Counted from the first letter of the stretch, positions 40,478 through 49,782 are shown. The stretch is DNA of 64,000 nucleotides from Actinomycetes bacterium (GCA_025360105.1 JANYCT010000051.1:62001-126000), one strand, 5' to 3'. Numbers and translations: made by a program. The notes: a model not told the origin generated them from the letters alone.

Positions 40478-41776
40478 GTGGGTGACGGGCAGGAGGTGCA
40501 ACGCGAGCAGCTGTACCGACGCTGCATTGCGGTCATCACGCTCACCGGTGCCACGTGGCGGATCATCATGTTGATCTCGAAGTGGAACATTCCGTTGCAC
40601 TACGGCGATGCCTGGTACTACAGCATCCAGGCAATCAACAACGCACATGGCCGGTGGTTCACAGAGGCCAGCGGTCCGATCCAGAACTGGGGTGTGTTGC
40701 CCGGTGCCGAGCATCCACCGCTCACATCGATTGTGGTGACTCCGGCGAGCCTGTTGTCGCATCCTCAGTTCTGGCAGCGCGCGACGATGACGCTGCTGGG
40801 CATCGTCGGCATCGTGTTGATCTCGATGCTGGCGCGACGCGTTGGAGGACGAACCGTTGGGGTCACCGCCGCGACGATCGCTGCGGTCTACCCGAACATC
40901 TGGCTCAGCGATTCGCTGGTGATGTCCGAGACGCTTGTCATCGTGATGGTGGTCGTGGTCTTGCTCGCCGCGCTGCACCACCGCGACCGTTTCGACCTAC
41001 GCAGTGCAGTGTTGCTCGGTGTGCTCGTCGGCATCGCTGGACACGCGCGCAGCGAGGTGGTCATGTACTCGCCGCTGTTCGCGCTGATCGGTGTTCGATC
41101 GCTGCCGCTGCGCCGGTGGGCCAAACACGCCGCGATCATCGTGGCGGCCACCGGCGTGACCGTGTTGCCATGGATCGCCTACAACTCCAGTCGCTTCGAC
41201 ACCGTGGTGCTGATGAGCACCAACGAGGGCAACACCTGGCTCGGCGCCAACTGCGCCCTCACCTATGGGGGCTCGGGCATCGGCGGATGGAATCTGCTGT
41301 GTCTCGACAACGGAGTGCCCCCACCCGCTGGCGAGAACACCGCCGAGCGTTCGGTGCGCAGACGTCGCGAGGCAATGAGTTACGCCCGCGCGCATGCGTC
41401 ACGCTTGCCAGTGGTCGTGGCGGCTCGCGTGCTCCGCGGCGCCGACCTCTACGGCCCGCACGAGAACGTGCGCGCGGATCTGGGCGAGGAACGTCCGCTG
41501 TGGGCGATCTGGTTGGGCGTCGCGTGTTGGTGGCTGTTGGCACCGATGGCTGCGATCGGCCTGTGGCGTACCCGTCGCGGGGTGCGCTACATCCTCACTG
41601 TGCCGATCATCGGCGTCGCTGCGGTCACGATCGTTTTTTACGGTTCGCACCGTCTGCGCGCCCCGGTCGAGCCGTTGGTGGCGGTTGGCGCTGCGACGTT
41701 TCTCGCCGCGTGCGCTCCGGTGCGACAAGCAGTCGAGCGGGTCCTGACGAGACTCATCACCCACGACGTCAGCTGA
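40478..41776 (+). CDS. GT39/ArnT-like membrane glycosyltransferase
   Basis: A 432-residue polytopic protein with about ten helices. The first outer loop holds HYGDAWYYSIQAI, the usual catalytic-Asp loop of GT-C enzymes that use polyprenyl-phosphate sugars, followed by GAEHPPLTSIVVTP. A later loop with TNEGNTWLGANCALTYGG is rich in Cys/Asn. It would transfer a mannosyl or other sugar from a lipid carrier to an extracytoplasmic acceptor. No adjacent partner identifies the acceptor. Confidence 0.8.
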   Translation: MGDGQEVQREQLYRRCIAVITLTGATWRIIMLISKWNIPLHYGDAWYYSIQAINNAHGRWFTEASGPIQNWGVLPGAEHPPLTSIVVTPASLLSHPQFWQRATMTLLGIVGIVLISMLARRVGGRTVGVTAATIAAVYPNIWLSDSLVMSETLVIVMVVVVLLAALHHRDRFDLRSAVLLGVLVGIAGHARSEVVMYSPLFALIGVRSLPLRRWAKHAAIIVAATGVTVLPWIAYNSSRFDTVVLMSTNEGNTWLGANCALTYGGSGIGGWNLLCLDNGVPPPAGENTAERSVRRRREAMSYARAHASRLPVVVAARVLRGADLYGPHENVRADLGEERPLWAIWLGVACWWLLAPMAAIGLWRTRRGVRYILTVPIIGVAAVTIVFYGSHRLRAPVEPLVAVGAATFLAACAPVRQAVERVLTRLITHDVS

Positions 41777-41794
41777 GACGTCCGGGTCAGTAGG

Positions 41795-42880
41795 TCAGCC
41801 GACCACGAGACGGCGAACGGCTTCGATCCGGTCGGGCAGCGGCAGATTGCCGATACGCACCGGCATACCGCTGCGGGCCGCTTGAATCCATGTCTTCGAG
41901 TCGATGGCAACACCCACATGACTGATCACGCCGGGGTTCGAGGTCGATGCCGTGAAGATCAGATCGCCGGGCAGGATCCCCTCGGTCTTCCAGTCGACGG
42001 CGGTGCCGTACTTCGACTGCATCAGGCTCTGATGGGGAACGATCACCCCGATCTGTGCGTAGCCAGCCAACACCAGGCCCGAGCAGTCGAAGCTATCGGG
42101 GCCGGCAGCATTGAACTGGTAGGGCTTACCGATCTGGGCCTGCAGGTACGTGAGCACCGTGGCAATCTTTTGCTGCTGGTCGGCCGTCAACGGCTTGGCA
42201 GGAGCGGCGGGCACGGTGCCAGCGGGCGATGTGGTGGGCGTTGTCGTAGCTGGCGCGGTCGTCGGGGTTGACGGCGAGGTGGTGGATGTCGGCGTCTGGT
42301 TGACCTGCGTCGGCGGTGCGGGCGGGGTCGGGATGGGCATGGTGGCCGGCGGGATGGTGAGCTTGGTGCCGGGGAAGATTGCCGTGGTGATCTTGATGTT
42401 GTTCGTCGTCAGCAGCGCCGCAAGCTTCACGCCGTGCTTGACCGCAATCGAGATCAGATAGTCGCCAGATTGCACCACGTACACGGCGTTGGCTGTCGGG
42501 CCAGAAGGGGCGGTGGTTGGAGCGGCAGCGGCGGGCGCCGTCGATGTTGGCTTCGGCGCCGGCGTGGACGTCGGCTTGACGGCACCAACGGGCAGCACGA
42601 GTGTGTCGCCGGGATGGATCACGCTGGTGATCACACGCTTGTTGACTGCGAGCAGATCGCCGACCTTGACGCGGTAGCGGGCGGCGATGCCGAGCAGCGA
42701 ATCGCCCCAACGAACCGAATAGGTCATTGTCGAGGCAGTTGCCACGCTCGGCATGTCGACGGTGACGACGTCGAATACTTCGGGTGCGGCGGCATGGGCC
42801 GACGCCCCAGACGCAAGCAGCGCCGACGTGGTGATGATCGAGAGAGTGACGGCGGCGAATGCCTGACGGAACCGGAACAT
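41795..42880 (-). CDS. LysM-NlpC/P60 peptidoglycan endopeptidase
   Basis: A 361-residue secreted cell-wall hydrolase. Signal peptide ~1-30, two LysM domains (YSVRWGDSLLGIAARYRVKV and YVVQSGDYLISIAVKHGVKL), a Pro/Thr linker and a C-terminal NlpC/P60 domain. The nucleophile Cys is in DSFDCSGLVLAGYAQ and the His in ISHVGVAID. It probably cleaves stem peptides during growth or division. ATG 42880 is preferred to the TTG at 42886. Confidence 0.93.
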   Translation of the reverse strand: MFRFRQAFAAVTLSIITTSALLASGASAHAAAPEVFDVVTVDMPSVATASTMTYSVRWGDSLLGIAARYRVKVGDLLAVNKRVITSVIHPGDTLVLPVGAVKPTSTPAPKPTSTAPAAAAPTTAPSGPTANAVYVVQSGDYLISIAVKHGVKLAALLTTNNIKITTAIFPGTKLTIPPATMPIPTPPAPPTQVNQTPTSTTSPSTPTTAPATTTPTTSPAGTVPAAPAKPLTADQQQKIATVLTYLQAQIGKPYQFNAAGPDSFDCSGLVLAGYAQIGVIVPHQSLMQSKYGTAVDWKTEGILPGDLIFTASTSNPGVISHVGVAIDSKTWIQAARSGMPVRIGNLPLPDRIEAVRRLVVG

Positions 42881-42946
42881 GCTCAATGTTTCGGCACATC
42901 TCGCGAGGAACTTTACGAATTCCTGACGATTACTTCTCCGCCGTTG

Positions 42947-44497
42947 TCAGTTGATGGCCTTCGCACGACCTTCCCAATAGGGCTCACGCAGCTTGAACTT
43001 CTGTAATTTGCCTGTAGCCGTGCGGGCCAGACTGTCGCGGAACTCCACCTTTTTGGGGCACTTGTAACCCGCGAGTTTGGTCTTTGTATATGCAATGAGA
43101 TCGGCCGCCGTCAGCGTTGAACCGGGTGATACCACGACCAACGCCATCACCAGCTCACCCCATTTTTCATCGGGAACGCCGATGACCGCGACCTCTTCGA
43201 CTTCGGGGTGGCTGAACACCGCGTCTTCGACCTCGATCGACGACACGTTCTCGCCGCCGGAGATGATCACGTCCTTTTTGCGATCGGAGATGGTGAGGTA
43301 CTGCTCGCCGTCGAGGAAGCCGCCGTCGCCGGTGTGGAACCAATCGCGCCCGTCGCTGGCTTCGTGGATCGCGGCCGCTGTTTCGACCGGCTGAGCCCAA
43401 TAGCCGTCCATGATCACGTTGCCGCGGGCAAGCACCTCACCTTCGGCCGACGTAGCCATTTCGATACCGATTGCCGGAGCACCGGCGCGGCTGAGCCGTT
43501 GGGCTCGATCGGCTGGCGACAGCGCGTCGAACTCGGCGCGACCGCGGTTGATGGTGAGCAGTGGCGAGCTCTCGGTGAGCCCGTAGATCTGAACGAACTC
43601 CCATCCGAGTTCGGTCTCGATGCGTTCGATGGTACGAGTCGGTGGCGGCGCGCCTGCGACCACGACACGAACCACACCGCGACCCGGAATGGGGCCATCC
43701 CAACTCTGCGCCGCGTCGAGCACCATGTTCAAAACGGCGGGTGCACCGCACAGCAACGTGACGCCGTGGGCCTCGACACGGCGCAGGATCTCATGACCAT
43801 CCACCTTGCGCAGGATCACATGTTGCCCGCCCATGCCGGTGACCGCATAGGTCATGCCCCAGCCATTGCAGTGGAACTGGGGGAGGGTGTGGAGATAAAC
43901 ATCGCGATCGCTGACGCCGATGTGCCAGCCGAACGTGGTTGCGTTGATCCACAGATTGCGGTGGGTGAGTTGCACACCCTTGGGGCGCGCCGTCGTGCCA
44001 CTGGTGTAGTTGATCGTGGCAGTCGCATCTTCGTCGGGTACCCACGACAGCGGCTCGCGGTCGAAGCGGAGCAGTTCGTGATCGGCGTCGGTGCCGATGA
44101 TCATCTTGCGCTCCACCTGCACCGATGCGAGCGATTCGTCGAGCTCGGGATCGATGAGCAATAGGCGCGCCCCGGAGTGATTGACGATGTACTGGATCTC
44201 CTCGGCCACCAGGCGGAAGTTGACCGGCACGAGGATTCGCCCGGAACCACTGACCCCGAAGAACGAGGTGAGTAATCGCGCCGAGTTGTGGCTCACCACG
44301 GCGACACGCTCGCCCTGGCCAATTCCGAGAGCGTCGAGTCCGGCGGCCTGCGCTGCGGCGGTGGCTGCCATGTCGCGATACGTGGCTGAGCCCCAGCTTG
44401 GTGCGGGCTGATCCGGCTCGTCGACGTACGCGGTGCGGTCGGGATAGACCTCGCTCGCGCGACGGAGGAAGTCGTTGATCGTGAGCGCAACCTTCAT
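42947..44497 (-). CDS. acyl-CoA synthetase (AMP-binding)
   Basis: A 516-residue ANL-superfamily ligase. AMP-binding P-loop YTSGTTARPKGVQLTH, motif YGLTESSP, hinge TGDGGFLDGEQYLTISDRKKD (partly TISDRKKD) and the catalytic Lys in TATGKLQK are present. VPVNFRL and FHCNGWGM suggest a medium/long-chain fatty-acid or aryl substrate. ATG 44497 has SD GGAGG 7 bases upstream. It ends close to the LysM gene. It is divergent from a second synthetase at 44644. Confidence 0.92.
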   Translation of the reverse strand: MKVALTINDFLRRASEVYPDRTAYVDEPDQPAPSWGSATYRDMAATAAAQAAGLDALGIGQGERVAVVSHNSARLLTSFFGVSGSGRILVPVNFRLVAEEIQYIVNHSGARLLLIDPELDESLASVQVERKMIIGTDADHELLRFDREPLSWVPDEDATATINYTSGTTARPKGVQLTHRNLWINATTFGWHIGVSDRDVYLHTLPQFHCNGWGMTYAVTGMGGQHVILRKVDGHEILRRVEAHGVTLLCGAPAVLNMVLDAAQSWDGPIPGRGVVRVVVAGAPPPTRTIERIETELGWEFVQIYGLTESSPLLTINRGRAEFDALSPADRAQRLSRAGAPAIGIEMATSAEGEVLARGNVIMDGYWAQPVETAAAIHEASDGRDWFHTGDGGFLDGEQYLTISDRKKDVIISGGENVSSIEVEDAVFSHPEVEEVAVIGVPDEKWGELVMALVVVSPGSTLTAADLIAYTKTKLAGYKCPKKVEFRDSLARTATGKLQKFKLREPYWEGRAKAIN

Positions 44498-44643
44498 GTG
44501 GGCCTCCATGGATGGATCACGCCGGCGGTGCGCGAAACACGTCGTTAGTGAGACTCGCGAAAGTACCAGTTGGGAGCCATTGCCAACGCACTAGTGGAGT
44601 GCGGTGGGCTACCTGCCCGGTGTCGTGTGCAAGGATCACGGCG

Positions 44644-46131
44644 ATGACCCCCTGCACGTTGGTCGAGCTGTTCGAGCAGCACCCATCGCCGGATTTGGCT
44701 GCCTTCATTGACGGCGTGGAGGGCCTTGCGTCATACACCTATGGCCAGGCTTGGTCGCTCGCCGCCCAGTGCGCAGGCGTGTTCTGCGAGCTCGGCGTCT
44801 CGCCCGGCGATCGCGTTGCGGTGCAGGTGTCCAAGAGTAGCGAGGCGCTCATTGTGTACCTCGCATGCCTTCGCGCAGGTGCCGTGCTGGTGCCGCTCAA
44901 CCCGGGTGCCACTGCGGCTGAGCTCGAGTATCTGCTTGCCGATGCTGAACCGGCGTTGGTCATCGCCGATCCGTCACTTCCCGCGGCCCGCGCAGGACTG
45001 CCGCTGCTGACGCTCGACGCTGAGGGCGGCGGCTCGCTGCTCGCGAGGGCGTTCGACCAACCGGCCATCGCGCCGGCGTTCCTCCCGACGCCCGACACTG
45101 CTGCGTCGATGGTGTACACCAGCGGCACCACCGGGCGGCCCAAGGGTGCGGTCGTGACCCATCGCAACCTCACCGCTAACGCGCTCACGCTTGCACGTTC
45201 GTGGGGGTTCGTGGCCACCGATCGGCTGCTGCACATGCTCCCGGTGTTCCACGTACACGGCCTATTCGTCGCGACGAATTGCACCATTGCGGGCGGCGGA
45301 TCGATGGTGTTCGTGCCCCGCTTCGAGGTGAACGCTGCTCTGGAACTAGTGCCGCGGTGCACGGTGATGATGGGCGTGCCTACCTTTTACACGCGCCTAC
45401 TCGCAGACGACCGTTTCGACGTGCGCACCTGCGCCAGCGCTCGGCTGATCATCAGCGGATCCGCGCCGTTGCTCGCTGCGACGCATCGTGAGTTCGAGGC
45501 GCGTACGGGTCATACGATCCTTGAGCGATACGGCATGTCCGAGACATCGATGTTGACGTCGAACCCACTGCATGGCGAACGTAAGCCGGGCACAGTCGGC
45601 CCAGCGCTCCCCGGGGTGTCGGTGCGCGTTGTCAGTAACGCGACAGGCGAACGGCTCGGAGTCGGCGAGATCGGTGACATCGAGGTCGCCGGCGACAACG
45701 TGTTCAGCGGCTATTGGAAACGCCCCGAACTGAACGCCACGGAGTTCACCGCCGATGGGTTCTTTCGCACCGGCGATGTGGGCGTATTCGACAGCGATGG
45801 CTATCTGAGTATCGTCGGCCGCGAGAAGGACCTCATCATCTCCGGTGGGCTGAATGTGTATCCGAAGGAGATCGAGGAAGCCATCGATGCCTTGCCCGGC
45901 GTTGCCGCCAGTGCTGTGATCGGCGTGCCCGACGCCGACTTCGGCGAGGCCGTAGTGGCAGTGATCGTCGCTCTGCCCGACGAAGAAATCGACAGTGATG
46001 CCATCCGTGATTCGCTGCGGCTGGTCCTCGCCGCGTACAAGGTGCCCAAGCGCATTCACGTTGTTGCCGATCTGCCAACGAACGCGATGGGCAAAGTCGA
46101 AAAGGCCCGACTGCGCGCCACGTACTCGTAG
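44644..46131 (+). CDS. matB: malonyl-CoA synthetase-like (MatB) ligase
   Basis: A 495-residue ANL-superfamily enzyme. P-loop YTSGTTGRPKGAVVTH, then RYGMSETSMLTSNPLHGERK and PGTVGPALPGVSVRV. These closely resemble the MatB malonyl/methylmalonyl-CoA synthetases. The hinge GREKDLIISGG and terminal Lys (NAMGKVEK) are intact. ATG 44644 is chosen because the AMP-binding domain starts soon after; the frame opens earlier at 44512. It would make malonyl-CoA from free malonate. Specificity from motif only. Confidence 0.85.
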   Translation: MTPCTLVELFEQHPSPDLAAFIDGVEGLASYTYGQAWSLAAQCAGVFCELGVSPGDRVAVQVSKSSEALIVYLACLRAGAVLVPLNPGATAAELEYLLADAEPALVIADPSLPAARAGLPLLTLDAEGGGSLLARAFDQPAIAPAFLPTPDTAASMVYTSGTTGRPKGAVVTHRNLTANALTLARSWGFVATDRLLHMLPVFHVHGLFVATNCTIAGGGSMVFVPRFEVNAALELVPRCTVMMGVPTFYTRLLADDRFDVRTCASARLIISGSAPLLAATHREFEARTGHTILERYGMSETSMLTSNPLHGERKPGTVGPALPGVSVRVVSNATGERLGVGEIGDIEVAGDNVFSGYWKRPELNATEFTADGFFRTGDVGVFDSDGYLSIVGREKDLIISGGLNVYPKEIEEAIDALPGVAASAVIGVPDADFGEAVVAVIVALPDEEIDSDAIRDSLRLVLAAYKVPKRIHVVADLPTNAMGKVEKARLRATYS

Positions 46132-46140
46132 GATCACGGT

Positions 46141-46398
46141 GTGGCCACCGCTTCCCCGTCTCCGACCCCGAACCCCAACGCGATGAAGTTCACGCTCGAC
46201 ATCAAACTCGCCGCGACGATGAACGTCCCCAGCGCTGATGACGCAGTTGGCAACCCTTTCGCCGAGGCCGTCTTTGCGGCGGGTGGCGTGGCTGCGATCT
46301 TCGGTGTGAACGACTTCGTCACCATCACCCGTACGGTCGAGGCAGCATGGGAACCGATCACCGCGGCCGTGCAGCAGGCAGCGTCGCTGTACCTGTAG
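46141..46398 (+). CDS. Nfu N-terminal-domain small protein
   Basis: An 85-residue protein consisting of one Nfu_N domain: PTPNPNAMKFTLDIKLA at the N-terminus and GGVAAIFGVNDFVTITR. The Cys-containing C-terminal NifU domain of full Nfu scaffolds is absent. GTG 46141 starts 9 bases after the MatB-like stop, so it may be cotranscribed. A role in Fe-S handling is only implied by the domain. Confidence 0.85.
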   Translation: MATASPSPTPNPNAMKFTLDIKLAATMNVPSADDAVGNPFAEAVFAAGGVAAIFGVNDFVTITRTVEAAWEPITAAVQQAASLYL

Positions 46399-46409
46399 CC
46401 GCCTCCCCC

Positions 46410-46506
46410 GCCCGATACGGTGGCTGGCGATCCGGTTTGGGCGCGTTGCGCGCCGTGTGGTGGCGCGAGACGCGCCCGATACGGTGGTTGGCGATCCGAT
46501 GTGGGC
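46410..46506. repeat. 33-base direct repeat, two copies 64 bases apart
   Basis: GCCCGATACGGTGG(C/T)TGGCG plus ATCCG(G/A)T(T/G)TGGGC occurs at 46410-46442 and 46474-46506 with four differences. It fills the gap between the Nfu_N gene and the convergent mycothiol-type gene. Confidence 0.85.
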
Positions 46507-46518
46507 GTGCAGGTTGGG

Positions 46519-47196
46519 TCAGTCGATGATGTCGATGGGTGGCAGGTCGAAGATGTTCAGCGCATCGATGGCTGCTGCCGCGTCTCCGGTCCAGTGGGCC
46601 GCGCTGATCTGTGTGCGACTGCGTCGGCCAAAGATCATGCGCAGCAACTCGTACGCCGATGTGCCCAGAGTGATCTCGGGATTCGCGCCGAGCCCACCGA
46701 GCACATGCGCTTCGCCGTCGACCAGGATCAACATCGGCGGCGCGCCCGATGTGAGGTATCGCGGCTCGAACAGTTCCAACGCCATCTCGGCCAGGGCCCT
46801 GTCTCGCGTGTCTTGGCGGGTACCTCGACCGCTGATCGCTGCCCGCACGTCCTGTTCGTGCGTCCACACATCGAACGCGAGAAACCCCATCGCCGGCCCG
46901 GCATTGGCCATCTGCGTTTCGAGCAACGGACCACGTTCGGCCCACTCGCCACAGACCTCCAGCAGAGAGTGTGTCGCGCGGGATTGGAGCTGGGCCGCTG
47001 TCCACTCCGGACCGCCGGCACCATCCATCACGCCATCGAGGAAGTTCGCGCAGACGCCAGCGAGGTGACGATATGCGTCGGTTACCGACCACGGCGGAGT
47101 GGCCGGCAGCGGCGCGTTCGACTGTTCGGTTGAGATGGAGGACGCAAGCGCGATCAGTTGTAAGCGACAGTCGCGATAGATGTCAGCGGGAGTCAC
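46519..47196 (-). CDS. maleylpyruvate isomerase-family (DinB-like, mycothiol) protein
   Basis: A 225-residue protein of the DinB/MDMPI fold used by mycothiol-dependent enzymes. Metal ligands are expected from AYRHLAGV near residue 43 and FDVWTHEQDVRAA. The C-terminal SCP2-like half (ADP...TLILVDG-type) is represented by PPMLILVDGEAHVLGG and LGTSAYELLRMIFGRRS. GTG start at 47196. The reaction is unknown; many paralogues occur in actinobacteria. Confidence 0.82.
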   Translation of the reverse strand: MTPADIYRDCRLQLIALASSISTEQSNAPLPATPPWSVTDAYRHLAGVCANFLDGVMDGAGGPEWTAAQLQSRATHSLLEVCGEWAERGPLLETQMANAGPAMGFLAFDVWTHEQDVRAAISGRGTRQDTRDRALAEMALELFEPRYLTSGAPPMLILVDGEAHVLGGLGANPEITLGTSAYELLRMIFGRRSRTQISAAHWTGDAAAAIDALNIFDLPPIDIID

Positions 47197-47232
47197 GAGG
47201 CCAAGGCTTGCACAGCGGGGTCTTGCACACCG

Positions 47233-47712
47233 CTACTCGGGTCGAACGCCCATCAGCCTGAGCCAGCGCGTATGTGAGCACACGGCTTGCCGCGAGGTGG
47301 CGTGGATGCGAATGGGAGTGTCGCGCTCAGCGCATACGGTCTGCAGGCGGCTCGCCACCAACGGATAGGCGGTGTGGGGAAGTCGTGGCGCGAGATGACG
47401 TTCCTGATAACTCAACCCGCCCGTGATCCACGTGAGTGAGCGCCAACCAATCGCGGTGCGGCAATGCACGTCGACGGTGGAGTGCAGCTGGTGTAGTACG
47501 AAGTCGTCGCCGCGGCGGGGCGTATCGGGCGTAGCAAAATCAGCCAGATCGACGCAGTGTGCGAGTTGGAACATGGTGGCGGGCAGCAGCCCCAACCACA
47601 CACGAGCACGCCAAATCGAACGTGAGCACGACCCCACCGGGCGTTGATACGTCAGTGTCAGACCGATGGCCGACGTGGCGTGTCGGGCCTTTCCGGCGGT
47701 GATCGTGACCAC
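47233..47712 (-). pseudogene. 3' remnant of a fatty-acid/acyl-CoA desaturase
   Basis: Only the C-terminal third of a membrane desaturase can be recognised, with TMFQLAHCVDLADFATP, GDDFVLHQLHSTVDV and APRLPHTAYPLVASRL. The natural C-terminus (HTRWLRLMG) is present. The first two His boxes are absent, and the third box, normally HQVEHH, reads YQERH, one residue shorter with His losses. The first ~35 residues of the open frame show no similarity. It is therefore truncated and inactive. Confidence 0.75.
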
Positions 47713-47715
47713 GTC

Positions 47716-47868
47716 GCGTCGGCGCGGTTGGCTTGGGCGTATTTTCTGCGTGTCGCGTGGTGGGACAAGATGTGGCGTTTCAGCGCGCTCGGCAAGCGTG
47801 ACGACACGATCGTGCGCGACTTCGACGCCGGTCGGTGGCTACCGTACTTGGCGGCGCAGCCCTGGTAG
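47716..47868 (+). other. possible C-terminal remnant of an unidentified gene
   Basis: An open stretch ending in TAG at 47868 with normal coding-like codon use gives LAWAYFLRVAWWDKMWRFSA and IVRDFDAGRWLPYLAAQPW. It is rich in Trp and looks like a real protein end, but no start, upstream domain or family is found. It is next to the broken desaturase, so this interval may be a deletion scar. Confidence 0.25.
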
Positions 47869-47909
47869 CTCCACCTGAGCGCGGGCGAGTTACACAATGG
47901 CTTCGAGGC

Positions 47910-48173
47910 TCAACGAGATGACCGTAGCGTTGGCGCGGCCACGGCAACGGGTTCGCTCGATGGTGTACAGGCGGTTGCGCCTCGACGCCGACGAAGAAGT
48001 AGCGCGATGCCTAACGCGCCGATCCCGAGCCCGATCGTTCCGAGCAGCGCAACGCTGATTGCCGTCGTCAAACCGATGGCCGCGAGGAAGCCAAGGATCG
48101 GGCCTGCACAGCACAGCGCGCAGGCGGCGACACCGACACCCACGATGGCGGTGTTCTCACCCCTGGTACTCAT
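47910..48173 (-). CDS. MerF/MerT-like small membrane protein
   Basis: An 87-residue protein with two membrane helices. The first has a vicinal cysteine motif AACALCCAGPILGF, as in the mercuric-ion importers MerF/MerT. The second is followed by RRRR. The gene overlaps the MerR-type regulator by 4 bases, so it is under the same promoter. No merA or merB is in the window, so the metal is uncertain. Confidence 0.7.
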   Translation of the reverse strand: MSTRGENTAIVGVGVAACALCCAGPILGFLAAIGLTTAISVALLGTIGLGIGALGIALLLRRRRGATACTPSSEPVAVAAPTLRSSR

Positions 48174-48673
48174 AGCGGCGCACCGAACGCCGACCGACCT
48201 GCAGCGGTTGGTTTGAGGCGCATGCTCACGGCCCGTGATGGCGTATCGGTAGACGGGTCATCGGCCGCCGCGACGCATCCGCATCGCTCGTCGCATGGGC
48301 CCTCGGGTCGGTGCATCTCGAACGCCATCGACGCGCGTTCGAGCTCGGAAACCAGCACTGTGAGTTCGTCGATCTGGCGACGGGCGGCGAGCAGTTTCGC
48401 GGCGACGAGGGCCTGTAGCCGGTCCTGCAGCGGTCCGCATTGCCCACCATCCCACGCGAAAGTGAGATCGTTGATTTCGTCGAGACTGCAACCGAGCTGC
48501 TTGGCGCGAGCGATGAAGGCCAACCGATCGAGGCTTCGGTCGTCGTACAACCGGTAGCCCGCCGCGGTGCGTCTTGACGTCGGCAGAAGCCCGATGTCCT
48601 CGTAATAGCGCAGCGCGGTGGCGCTGAAGCCACTGCGATCGGCCACGTCTTTGATGCGGTAGGCGTTGGTCAC
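48170..48673 (-). CDS. MerR-family metal-responsive regulator
   Basis: A 167-residue regulator. The N-terminal HTH has YRIKDVADRSGFSATALRYY and EDIGLLPTSR, followed by a wing and a long dimer helix. Cysteines at 62, 79 (GGQCGPL) and 127, 131 and 133 (PCDERCGC) could bind a thiophilic metal; Cys79 lies where MerR has its conserved first ligand. GTG 48673 is chosen because the HTH starts at once and TATGGT is 6 bases upstream. The first gene of a two-gene unit. Confidence 0.85.
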   Translation of the reverse strand: MTNAYRIKDVADRSGFSATALRYYEDIGLLPTSRRTAAGYRLYDDRSLDRLAFIARAKQLGCSLDEINDLTFAWDGGQCGPLQDRLQALVAAKLLAARRQIDELTVLVSELERASMAFEMHRPEGPCDERCGCVAAADDPSTDTPSRAVSMRLKPTAAGRSAFGAPL

Positions 48674-48679
48674 CAGAAC

Positions 48680-48711
48680 ACCATAAACCCTCGAGCCGAC
48701 ATGAAGGTCAA
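48680..48711 (-). promoter_or_regulatory. MerR-type promoter with stretched spacer
   Basis: On the minus strand, -35 TTGACC (48706-48711) and -10 TTATGG/TATGGT (48680-48686) are 19-20 bases apart, the over-long spacing that MerR activators correct by DNA distortion. An imperfect dyad, ACCTTCATG against CTCGAGGGT, fills the spacer. Self-regulated leaderless transcript inferred. Confidence 0.7.
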
Positions 48712-48981
48712 GCCGTTTGTTGCAAGGCCACCAGGATTCAGGGGCGGCCGAGCACGAGTGTCGGAACTCCCTCACCGTCGGAATGACGCGGGCGATTGGT
48801 CCATGCACTGGTCCACCCCAGTGAGGCACGCCAATCACCAGGTCGATGGTCAGACTTGCGTTACCCCTGACGCCTGTGTCCTGCACCCCGTCGCTGTCGG
48901 TTGTGTGGTTGTCAACCGTTTCGTATTCAGTCGTCGTGAGGCACTCACCGCGAAGCGTCCCGTCGAGGCCGAGCGGCTCAC
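48712..48981. other. intergenic region without recognised gene
   Basis: With the promoter regions at either end this makes a 320-base gap between the MerR gene and the divergent membrane protein gene. Reading frames cross it, but I see no family similarity, start signal or repeat. Nothing else is supported here. Confidence 0.5.
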
Positions 48982-48987
48982 TACGCT
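48982..48987 (+). promoter_or_regulatory. -10 box TACGCT
   Basis: TACGCT is 6 bases before GTG 48994 and supports that start. Confidence 0.45.
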
Positions 48988-48993
48988 GACGCG

Positions 48994-49782
48994 GTGCCCG
49001 AGGATCAACGCGACGAGCAGACCCCAGATTCATCAAGTGATCACCGTCACGAGGGAACGGAGTCGTTTCTCGACCGACTCATGGACCCCGGAATGAACGC
49101 GGCCAAACGAGTGGCCGAGGAGCTTGGCCCCACGTGGCGCAGGGTCACGCAGGAAGAACCGCGTTGGCAGGTTTCGGTGGTGTTGATCGTGGCCATTGTC
49201 TTGCAGCTCCTGCTGCCTCGACACCTCACGTTGCACCCGCATTGGCTACTGCCCGCGATCCAGGGCCTGCTGCTGATTTCGCTGTTCACGCTGAACCCTG
49301 GCCGCAATCGCAAGGGGTCCAGGACGCTGCGGGTGTTCGAACTGATCATGATCGCGGTCGTCAGCCTGGCCAACGCCGTGTCGGCGATCCTGTTGATCCG
49401 AGGCCTGCTGCGCGGCACCGAGAGTCCCGATGCGGTGCAACTGCTGCGTAACGGCGCGGCGATCTGGATTACGAACATGATCGCCTTCGCGCTCTGGTAC
49501 TGGCAGCTCGATCGCGGCGGGCCGATGCAGCGGGCGATGGCCACGCACGAGTATCCCGACTTCTTGTTCACCCAGATGCAGGCACCCGAACTCGCGCCAC
49601 CCGATTGGCAGTCGTCGTTCGTCGACTATCTCTACTTGTCGTTCACCAATGCCACGGCGTTCAGCCCCACCGACGTCTTGCCGATGACGATCCGCGCAAA
49701 GTTGACGATGATGCTGCAGACGGCGGTGTCGCTGTGCACTATCGCACTCGTGATCTCGCGCGCGGTGAACATCCTCAAGTAG
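48994..49782 (+). CDS. polytopic membrane protein (DUF1345-like, ion-channel-like)
   Basis: A 262-residue protein. An acidic N-terminal tail (~60 residues) is followed by about five helices. WQSSFVDYLYLSFTNATAFSPTD near residue 210 resembles the YLYFS(F/M)T pore-like segment of DUF1345 and small two-helix channel proteins. Then MLQTAVSLCTIALVISRAVN. Channel function is speculative. Confidence 0.7.
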   Translation: MPEDQRDEQTPDSSSDHRHEGTESFLDRLMDPGMNAAKRVAEELGPTWRRVTQEEPRWQVSVVLIVAIVLQLLLPRHLTLHPHWLLPAIQGLLLISLFTLNPGRNRKGSRTLRVFELIMIAVVSLANAVSAILLIRGLLRGTESPDAVQLLRNGAAIWITNMIAFALWYWQLDRGGPMQRAMATHEYPDFLFTQMQAPELAPPDWQSSFVDYLYLSFTNATAFSPTDVLPMTIRAKLTMMLQTAVSLCTIALVISRAVNILK

